From positions 1 to 12,690 of the forward strand of contig JACXVH010000038.1 in assembly GCA_014763515.1 (NCBI GenBank): a DNA stretch of 12,690 bases. Reading direction: 5' to 3'. Below the pieces are notes generated by a model. That model worked only from the letters and a program-made list of their open reading frames with translations. It searched no databases and had not been told where the DNA came from. Of the stretch, positions 7,946 to 12,690 are shown one piece after another; position 1 is the stretch's first letter, and every line of letters begins with the position of its first letter. The translations under genes and the position numbers were made by a program. The DNA comes from Flavobacteriaceae bacterium. GTDB taxonomy: Bacteria > Bacteroidota > Bacteroidia > Flavobacteriales > Flavobacteriaceae.

Positions 7946-9238
7946 ATGAAAACAAGTCAACTTTACGAGAAATTTCTTGAAACAAAAGGCATAACTACAG
8001 ATACTAGAAACATTCAAAAAGACAGTATGTTTTTCGCCTTAAAAGGAGAAAAATTCAATGCAAACGAATTTGCAAAAGAAGCTTTAGAAAAAGGCGCAAA
8101 ATATGTAGTTATTGACGATAGTAATTATCATATTGATAATAGGACTCTATTAGTTAACAATTCATTAGAGGCCCTACAAAAACTTGCAAATTTTCATAGA
8201 AAAGAAATTAATCTTACCATTGTTGGTTTAACTGGCAGCAATGGGAAAACTACAACTAAAGAACTATTCAATGTTGTGCTTTCAAAAAAATTTAAAACAA
8301 AAGCCACCATTGGCAATTTAAATAACCACATAGGAGTTCCTCTAACGCTATTGAGTTTTACCAAAGAAACTGAAATAGGCATTGTGGAAATGGGCGCCAA
8401 TCATCAAAAGGAAATAGAATTTTTATGCTCCATTGCGGAACCAAATATTGGTTACATTACAAATTTTGGAAAAGCCCACCTTGAAGGGTTTGGTGGTGTT
8501 GAAGGCATCATTAAAGGCAAAAGCGAATTATACAACTATTTACAAGAAAATAGACAAAAGTGCATAGTAAATCTTGATGATCCAATTCAAGCGCAGAAAA
8601 CTCAAAATATAGAGCGATTTACTTTTTCAACAACAGAAAAAGATTGCAATGTTTTAATAGAAAAAATTACAGCTAATCCAATGGTTACAATTGAATTTGA
8701 AAACACTAATATACATTCAAACTTAATTGGAATTTATAATTCAAATAATATTAATGCAGCAATAACTCTTGGCAAATATTTCAAAATTTCTAATGACGCG
8801 ATAAAAGAGGCAATAGAATCATACATCCCAAACAACAATAGATCTCAAATTATAGAAAAGAATACCAATAAAATAATTTTGGATGCCTATAACGCTAATC
8901 CAAGTAGCATGGAAGCAGCATTACAAAACTTTTTTCAATTGTCAGAATTAAACAAAATGGCCATTCTTGGAGACATGTTCGAATTAGGAGATGAAAGTAC
9001 CTTAGAACACAAGAAAATAGTGGAAATATGTTCTTTACAAGCAAATGTGAAGTTTTGGCTAGTAGGCAGACATTTTTATGAACAAAAGAAAAACTACAGT
9101 AACACAAACAACATTAAATTCTTTAAAGATTTCGAGACTTTTAGTTTAATATTTCAAAATGAAATAATCAAGAATGAATTGTTACTTATAAAAGGATCTC
9201 GCGGTATGAGGCTAGAAAGAACTTTAGATTTATTATAA
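7946..9238 (+). CDS. murF: UDP-N-acetylmuramoyl-tripeptide--D-alanyl-D-alanine ligase
   Basis: A 430-residue cytoplasmic Mur ligase that adds D-Ala-D-Ala to UDP-MurNAc-tripeptide with ATP, completing the pentapeptide precursor of peptidoglycan. The N-terminal domain has the MurF substrate block TDTRNIQKDSMFFALKGEKF near residues 18-37. The ATP loop TGSNGKTTT lies at 96-104, followed by GNLNNHIGVPLTLL. EMGANHQKEIEFLCSIAEP and ITNFGKAHLEGFGG form the central domain. LDAYNANPSSMEAAL (about 312-326), LGDMFELGDES and KGSRGMRLE (416-424) complete the C-terminal domain. The start is the ATG at 7946; an in-frame start at 7916 would lie inside the gldJ terminator hairpin. No Shine-Dalgarno is present. 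A near-match to a -7 box (TATATTCG, 7934-7941) just before the ATG leaves open a leaderless transcript. The length is normal and no lesion is seen. Confidence 0.95.
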   Translation: MKTSQLYEKFLETKGITTDTRNIQKDSMFFALKGEKFNANEFAKEALEKGAKYVVIDDSNYHIDNRTLLVNNSLEALQKLANFHRKEINLTIVGLTGSNGKTTTKELFNVVLSKKFKTKATIGNLNNHIGVPLTLLSFTKETEIGIVEMGANHQKEIEFLCSIAEPNIGYITNFGKAHLEGFGGVEGIIKGKSELYNYLQENRQKCIVNLDDPIQAQKTQNIERFTFSTTEKDCNVLIEKITANPMVTIEFENTNIHSNLIGIYNSNNINAAITLGKYFKISNDAIKEAIESYIPNNNRSQIIEKNTNKIILDAYNANPSSMEAALQNFFQLSELNKMAILGDMFELGDESTLEHKKIVEICSLQANVKFWLVGRHFYEQKKNYSNTNNIKFFKDFETFSLIFQNEIIKNELLLIKGSRGMRLERTLDLL

Positions 9239-9274
9239 CAAAAGAGCGAACTTAAGACTAAGTTCGCTCTTTTG
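9239..9274 (+). terminator. Terminator of murF (perfect 16-bp stem)
   Basis: CAAAAGAGCGAACTTA (9239-9254) and TAAGTTCGCTCTTTTG (9259-9274) are perfect inverted repeats around the loop AGAC, directly after the murF stop codon. The A- and T-flanked arms could work on both strands, but the position makes it the murF terminator. Confidence 0.85.
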
Positions 9275-9300
9275 TATGAATTAACAATTAAACAAAATAA

Positions 9301-9330
9301 AAAAAGCAAGCTTTCAATTGCTTGCTTTTT
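9301..9330 (-). terminator. Terminator of tRNA-Val
   Basis: AAAAAGCAAGC (9301-9311) and GCTTGCTTTTT (9320-9330) form an 11-bp stem with an eight-base loop. On the minus strand it starts 11 bases after the tRNA 3' end and is followed by more T residues down to about 9294. It faces the murF terminator and could also act as a second stop for plus-strand transcripts. Confidence 0.8.
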
Positions 9331-9341
9331 TTATTTATTTG

Positions 9342-9416
9342 TGGGCGATGAGGGATTCGAACCCCCGACCCCCTCGGTGTAAACGAGGTGCTCTGAACCA
9401 ACTGAGCTAATCGCCC
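9342..9416 (-). tRNA. tRNA-Val (anticodon UAC)
   Basis: Read on the minus strand from 9416, GGGCGAT pairs with ATCGCCC as a perfect 7-bp acceptor stem. The D arm is GCTC...GAGC. The anticodon arm is CCTCG-TTTACAC-CGAGG, giving anticodon TAC, and the T arm is GGGGG-TTCGAAT-CCCTC. The discriminator base is A at 9342. The 3' CCA is not encoded, so it must be added by nucleotidyltransferase. It decodes GUA and other valine GUN codons. It is a single gene with its own promoter and terminator, not part of a cluster within the window. Confidence 0.97.
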
Positions 9417-9445
9417 TTACAATGATTACTTCTGTAATGCGGATG

Positions 9446-9475
9446 CAAATATAAGACAGTTTTTTATTATTCCAA
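9446..9475 (-). promoter_or_regulatory. tRNA-Val promoter, TTG-N19-TATATTTG
   Basis: On the minus strand TTG at 9475-9473, a 19-base spacer and TATATTTG at 9453-9446 match the Bacteroidota promoter consensus exactly. Transcription should begin about 25 bases before the mature tRNA 5' end. The leader includes a small inverted repeat (ATTAC-AGAA-GTAAT, 9438-9425). The strip 9417-9519 holds nothing else I can identify. Confidence 0.78.
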
Positions 9476-9519
9476 ATCTTTTTAAATGAAAAAATATATT
9501 TTTTTATTTTTAATAAAAA

Positions 9520-10692
9520 TTACACAACTTCGGCAACAACAAAAGTACTTCCACCCACATACACAACATCTTCATTATCTGAATCTTGAATGGCTGTTTT
9601 ATAAGCATCAGCTACAGAACTAAAAATTTCACCAACTAAGTTATTTTTTTGAGCTAACTCAAATAATTTATCCGCATCCAGACCACGAGCTACATTTGGC
9701 TTACAAAAATAATACTTTGCATTTGTTGGAAATAATGGTAAAATATCAACTAAATCTTTATCATTTACAAAACCTAACACAAAACGAAGATTTTTAGCTT
9801 CAAGCTTTTGTAATTGATTCAATACTATTTTTAATCCATGTTCATTGTGTGCCGTATCACAAACAACAAAAGGGTTGTCTTCTTGTAAAACATGCCAACG
9901 ACCTAACAAACCTGTGTTCTGTACAACATTCTTTAATCCGTTTTCGATATTTTTTTTTGTAAAGGAAAAATGAACTTTTAACAATGAAATAGCTGTTAAA
10001 ACCGTTTTGATATTATGCTCCTGATAATCTCCTTTTAATGCGCAATCATAATGAGGGAAATTCTTTGTTTCAGCAAAGTGTAATTCCGATAAATTTAAAG
10101 CCGCAATAGCCTCAAAAACATGCTTTGTTTCTTTAGTTGTTTCTCCCACAACTACCGGAACACGAGGTTTAATGATTCCCGCTTTTTCATAAGCAATCAT
10201 ATCAAGTGTATCGCCAAGAAATTGCTTATGATCAAACCCTATATTTGTTATTACAGAAAGTATAGGCTCAACAATATTGGTAGAGTCTAACCTTCCTCCC
10301 ATGCCAACTTCAATAATAGCAACATCAACCTTTTCTTTGTGAAAATACGAAAAAGCTAAACCTGTTGTCATTTCAAAAAAACTCAGTGAATTTTCTTCAA
10401 AAAAAGTTTTGTTAGTTGCAACAAAATCGACGACAAACTCTTTTGAAATTTTTTTCCCGTTAATTTTAATTCTCTCACGGTAGTCTTTTAAATGAGGCGA
10501 AGTAAACAAACCTACTTTATAACCTGCTTCTTGTAAAATAGAAGCTAACATAGAGCTTGTTGAACCCTTACCATTTGTACCTGCTACATGAACAGATTTA
10601 AAATATTTTTGTGGATTATTTAAATGATTAACGAGCGCAAGGGTATTGGTTAGATCAGCTTTATATGCTTTTGCTCCTTGGTTTTTTGTGTA
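9520..10692 (-). pseudogene. folC: FolC (dihydrofolate/folylpolyglutamate synthase), 5' end missing
   Basis: Encodes FolC, the Mur-ligase-like enzyme that joins dihydropteroate to glutamate and adds further glutamates to folates. Readable FolC sequence begins around NQGAKAYKADLTNTLALVNH. It continues through the P-loop GTNGKGST (10581-10558), LASILQEAGYKVGLFTSPHL, RERIKING, IIEVGMGGRLDSTNIVEP, TNIGFDHKQFLGDT, EKAGIIKP and VVCDTAHNEHGL to a normal C-terminus. The frame is open for 390 codons, but a TGA at 10695-10693 closes it upstream. No ATG, GTG or TTG precedes the P-loop in frame: the first Met codon (10551-10549) comes just after it. Family members have about 20 more N-terminal residues including a start. 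The gene is thus either broken by a deletion that also cut the tonB 3' end, or affected by an assembly error. Translation from 10551 would lack the ATP site. Confidence 0.82.
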
Positions 10693-11327
10693 TCAGGCGC
10701 ATTAGAATCTGGTTTCCATTTATAATTTCGAGCAGTCTTATATGCTGCTTCTAAAACACATGGCGTAGTGTTTGTTGTTCCCTTTACATACTGCGTTTTA
10801 ACAACATCTCCATTTCTATTTACTGTAATTTGAACAATTACTTTACCTGTTTCATTGCCACATTGTTGCACCTTTTCGCCTTTTTTTGCAAGACTTCTAC
10901 CGTTTAAACCATAACCCCTTCCGTTTCCTGAACCATTTCCACTTCCATTACCATAGAAACTATTTGCATACAAACTCCCATTAGGATCGCCTTTATCTCC
11001 AGGTAAACCATCGTTACCATGACCTCCATCTTCTTTACCATCTTTAGGTTCACCATTAATCAAGGCGTCTAAAGCGCTACTTGTAGATTTTGAAGGCTTT
11101 TTAGGTGTTTCCTTTGGTTTCGGATTTTCTTTTGGAGTATTTGATTTTGGTTTCGTTTCGTTTTTAGGGGTTATAACAACAGGAGATTCATCCTCTTGGG
11201 TTAATGTATTGTCTTCCTGAGAAGAAACTGGTTCGTTTACTTCTGGTGTTGGCGCACTTTTTATAGGTTCTGTTGCGCTTGTAATAGCAAACGACTTTTT
11301 CTCTTCTGGTGTTTCTAAAAACTTCAT
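10650..11327 (-). CDS. TonB-family energy transducer, lacking membrane anchor and C-terminal strand
   Basis: A 225-residue protein read from the ATG at 11327. TonB-like energy transducers link the ExbB-ExbD proton motor to outer-membrane receptors. Here a short N-terminus (MKFLETPEEKKSFAIT) leads directly into a Pro/Glu/Lys-rich linker (about 18-82). A Gly-rich stretch with collagen-like GLPGDKGDPNG and GNGSGNGSGNGRG follows (101-140), then a TonB-type C-terminal domain from about GETGKVIVQITVNRNGDVV-like sequence (159 on) to WKPDSNAPDTQ (204-214). Two parts expected from Flavobacterium relatives are missing. One is the transmembrane helix that should follow SFAIT. The other is the last beta-strand: after Gln214 the tail KTKEQKHIKLI is folC DNA read out of frame. 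The gene follows exbD by 107 bases. A longer TTG start at 11387 is rejected because it lies in a repeat. As written the product should be soluble and inactive. Confidence 0.8.
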   Translation of the reverse strand: MKFLETPEEKKSFAITSATEPIKSAPTPEVNEPVSSQEDNTLTQEDESPVVITPKNETKPKSNTPKENPKPKETPKKPSKSTSSALDALINGEPKDGKEDGGHGNDGLPGDKGDPNGSLYANSFYGNGSGNGSGNGRGYGLNGRSLAKKGEKVQQCGNETGKVIVQITVNRNGDVVKTQYVKGTTNTTPCVLEAAYKTARNYKWKPDSNAPDTQKTKEQKHIKLI

Positions 11328-11340
11328 AATTGTACTTTTT

Positions 11341-11426
11341 AGCCCTGATGGAAGCGACATCCTTTTTTGTTCTCGATTTTTAACCAAAACTTACAAAAAA
11401 GATACAGCGCACAGCAGGAATTAGCT
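11341..11426. repeat. Hairpin-forming intergenic repeat of a Flavobacteriaceae type
   Basis: An ~86-base element fills most of the exbD-tonB gap. On the plus strand it starts AGCCCTGATGGAAGCGACAT and ends ACAGCGCACAGCAGGAATTA plus GCT. Inner arms ATCCTTTTTTGT (11359-11370) and ACAAAAAAGAT (11393-11403) are inverted, and the outer parts pair imperfectly. I recall very similar sequences scattered between genes in many Flavobacterium genomes; that is recollection, not a search. Only this copy is in the window. It carries no gene. Confidence 0.6.
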
Positions 11427-11434
11427 TCTTATTT

Positions 11435-11830
11435 TTATTTTGGATTAACTGCTACAACCATTTTTATTTGATTGCGGTATGCGATATCCATTACATAAAC
11501 TACTTTTTCGTGAGGTACCGATTTTTCGGCACGTAAAACAATAGCTTTATTTTCACTTCCTTTCATTTGAGCTAGTAAAAGCTCTTCAAGTTGAGTTTCA
11601 TCGACTTTATTTTTGTCGATAAAAAAGTTCAAATCTTTATCAATACTTACCGACAAACTTTTGTTACTATCTGTTTTTCCTTTTCCTTTAGGTAAAACTA
11701 AGTCTAAGGCATTTGTAGTTACCATTGTGGAGGTAAGCATAAAAAATATAAGCAACAGGAAAACAATATCCGTCATTGACGACATATTGAATTCTGTTGA
11801 CACTTTATTTTTGTTTTTACCAATTTTCAT
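11435..11830 (-). CDS. exbD: ExbD/TolR-family biopolymer transport protein
   Basis: A 131-residue inner-membrane protein of the ExbB-ExbD proton-driven motor. A short cytoplasmic N-terminus (MKIGKNKNKVSTEFNMSSMT) is followed by a single transmembrane helix at about residues 21-37. This carries the essential membrane aspartate (Asp21 in MTDIVFLLLIFFML), which corresponds to the proton-carrying Asp25 of E. coli ExbD. The periplasmic domain shows the usual ExbD pattern: LDLVLPKGKG, VSIDKDLNFFIDKNKVDETQL, IVLRAEKSVPHEKVVYVMDIAYRNQI and the ending MVVAVNPK. The length is typical. The start is one base beyond the exbB stop (TAG-T-ATG), so the two are translationally coupled. It appears intact, unlike the tonB-like gene downstream. 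Confidence 0.92.
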   Translation of the reverse strand: MKIGKNKNKVSTEFNMSSMTDIVFLLLIFFMLTSTMVTTNALDLVLPKGKGKTDSNKSLSVSIDKDLNFFIDKNKVDETQLEELLLAQMKGSENKAIVLRAEKSVPHEKVVYVMDIAYRNQIKMVVAVNPK

Positions 11831-11831
11831 A

Positions 11832-12536
11832 CTATACTGGCTCGTTTAATAAATCTAAGAACTCTACTGCATTTGCTTCCATTTGGTTAACCACTTTGTT
11901 TGTTTTAACAACTAAGTGATTGTATCCCATATAAGCAATAATACCTACAATTAAACCTACAACTGTAGTAGTCATTGCAGTATAAATACCTTCTGCAAGC
12001 GCTCCAACTTCAATTTGTCCTCCTCCACTTGCCATTTTATGGAAAGCAAGAATCATACCTAAAACTGTTCCAAGGAACCCAATCATTGGTCCAGCACCAG
12101 AAATAGTAGCTAACATACTTGTATTTTTCTCTAATTTATATAATTCTAAGTTACCAGCATTTTCTATAGCTGTGTTTATATCTTCAAGTGGTTTACCAAT
12201 TCTTGAAATTCCTTTTTCGATTAATCGCGCAACTGGGGAATTAGTTTGAGCACAAAGTATTTTAGCACTATCTATCTTTCCAGACATGATATTCATTTTA
12301 ATATTATTCATGAAATTTGCATCAATCTTACTTGCCTTATTAATTGCCATTAAGCGCTCAAAATACAAGAACAAGGCTAAAAACAACAAAATAAAAAGCA
12401 CTAAAATAATGGCTTGACCACCAATTCCTCCGCTGGTTAATAGTTCCCAAATGGATAAGGTTTTTTCAACTGGTTGATCTTCTGTTAAAACTTCGTTAGC
12501 AATTGCTAAACTATCTGCTTGAAGAAATAAACTCAT
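11832..12536 (-). CDS. exbB: ExbB/TolQ/MotA-family proton channel protein
   Basis: A 234-residue inner-membrane protein that forms the stator-like ring around ExbD and converts proton flow into force on TonB. After an N-terminal stretch of about 38 residues there is a first helix at 41-60 (QAIILVLFILLFLALFLYFE). A cytoplasmic loop with SPVARLIEKGISRIGKPLED follows. The MotA/TolQ/ExbB core starts near ENAGNLELYKLEKNTSML, with ATISGAGPMIGFLGTVLGMI (about 143-162) as second helix and AEGIYTAMTTTVVGLIVGII (181-200) as third. The Gly-Pro-x-x-G-x-x-GTV motif and the TAMTTT helix are family hallmarks. It heads an exbB-exbD-tonB cluster. The 46-base gap upstream has no clear promoter, so transcription may continue from the preceding gene. 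A TolQ-type role cannot be separated from ExbB by sequence alone. Confidence 0.92.
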   Translation of the reverse strand: MSLFLQADSLAIANEVLTEDQPVEKTLSIWELLTSGGIGGQAIILVLFILLFLALFLYFERLMAINKASKIDANFMNNIKMNIMSGKIDSAKILCAQTNSPVARLIEKGISRIGKPLEDINTAIENAGNLELYKLEKNTSMLATISGAGPMIGFLGTVLGMILAFHKMASGGGQIEVGALAEGIYTAMTTTVVGLIVGIIAYMGYNHLVVKTNKVVNQMEANAVEFLDLLNEPV

Positions 12537-12582
12537 ATTTATATTTTTATTATTGTAACGAAAATTCTTTTAAAAAATTATA

Positions 12583-12690
12583 TTATGGAGCAGCATTTAA
12601 AATTACATCTCTAATAATTATAAAACCAGCTGATCCAGCGAAGAATCCAATTAAAGCTAACCAACCAATTTTCTTTAAATACCAAAAGAA
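12583..12690 (-). CDS. C-terminal end of a membrane protein, probably NhaD-type Na+/H+ antiporter (runs off window)
   Basis: The last 35 codons and the TAA stop of a minus-strand gene are visible. The peptide FFWYLKKIGWLALIGFFAGS, then AGFIIIRDVILNAAP, is a hydrophobic helix preceded by a basic YLKK turn. This resembles the C-terminus of NhaD-family sodium/proton antiporters, which often precede exbB in Flavobacterium as I recall. So little is visible that the family is an inference; that it is the last transmembrane segment of a membrane protein is clear. It ends 46 bases before exbB on the same strand. Confidence 0.5.
   Translation of the reverse strand, partial: FFWYLKKIGWLALIGFFAGSAGFIIIRDVILNAAP

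Noticed and set aside
9239..9330. Two neighbouring hairpins considered as a CRISPR, integration site or riboswitch beside the tRNA gene
   Set aside because: The two stems differ in sequence, no direct repeat of the tRNA 3' end is present, and position and T-tracts fit ordinary terminators of murF and tRNA-Val.
7946..10551. murF and folC as a recently duplicated pair because both are Mur-ligase-fold enzymes and converge on the tRNA
   Set aside because: They share only the ancient superfamily P-loop (T/G-NGKTT/GST); each has its own family motifs, so proximity is coincidental.
11328..11387. Longer tonB product starting at a TTG at 11387
   Set aside because: The extra 20 residues are encoded by the intergenic repeat, not by sequence resembling a TonB N-terminus. 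The ATG at 11327 begins the family-like MKFLETPEEKKSF.
11613..11849. Plus-strand 78-codon frame opposite exbD
   Set aside because: Antisense to the conserved ExbD sequence; its hydrophobic look comes from the complement of the ExbD membrane helix.

Overview
The window is AT-rich DNA from a member of the Flavobacteriia (Bacteroidota), most like Flavobacterium. Three things point there: the type IX secretion/gliding block porV-porU-gldJ, promoters of the Bacteroidota form TTG-N19-TAnnTTTG, and a general lack of Shine-Dalgarno sequences. No phage, transposase, CRISPR or plasmid gene is visible. Most of it is chromosomal housekeeping sequence.

Layout. Positions 1-200 (minus) hold the start of pdhA. 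Positions 342-824 (minus) are cdd, a cytidine deaminase. Positions 884-5975 (minus) are porV and porU, the shuttle protein and sortase of the type IX secretion system (T9SS). The divergent gldJ (6186-7883, plus) encodes a lipoprotein of the same machine. murF (7946-9238, plus) makes the peptidoglycan precursor. A tRNA-Val(UAC) gene (minus) follows between two strong hairpin terminators. From 9520 to the end everything is on the minus strand: folC, a tonB-like gene, exbD, exbB, and the last 35 codons of a probable NhaD-type antiporter.

How the genes work together. PorV carries secreted cargo from the outer-membrane translocon to PorU, which cleaves the C-terminal signal. GldJ supports the GldK/GldN ring and motility. 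ExbB, ExbD and TonB would form a proton-driven energy transducer for outer-membrane transport. PorV has its own near-consensus promoter inside the end of porU, so it can be made in excess over the sortase.

The most notable part is 10650-11430. The tonB-like gene there seems to have lost its membrane anchor by an in-frame gap near codon 16-17. Its last dozen or so codons are also replaced by an out-of-frame read into folC. folC in turn has lost its first ~20 codons and has no start codon upstream of its P-loop. A deletion that joined the two genes (or an assembly collapse) explains both. A ~86-bp hairpin-forming repeat of a type I recall from Flavobacteriaceae intergenic regions lies just upstream of the tonB start. 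The other genes look intact.
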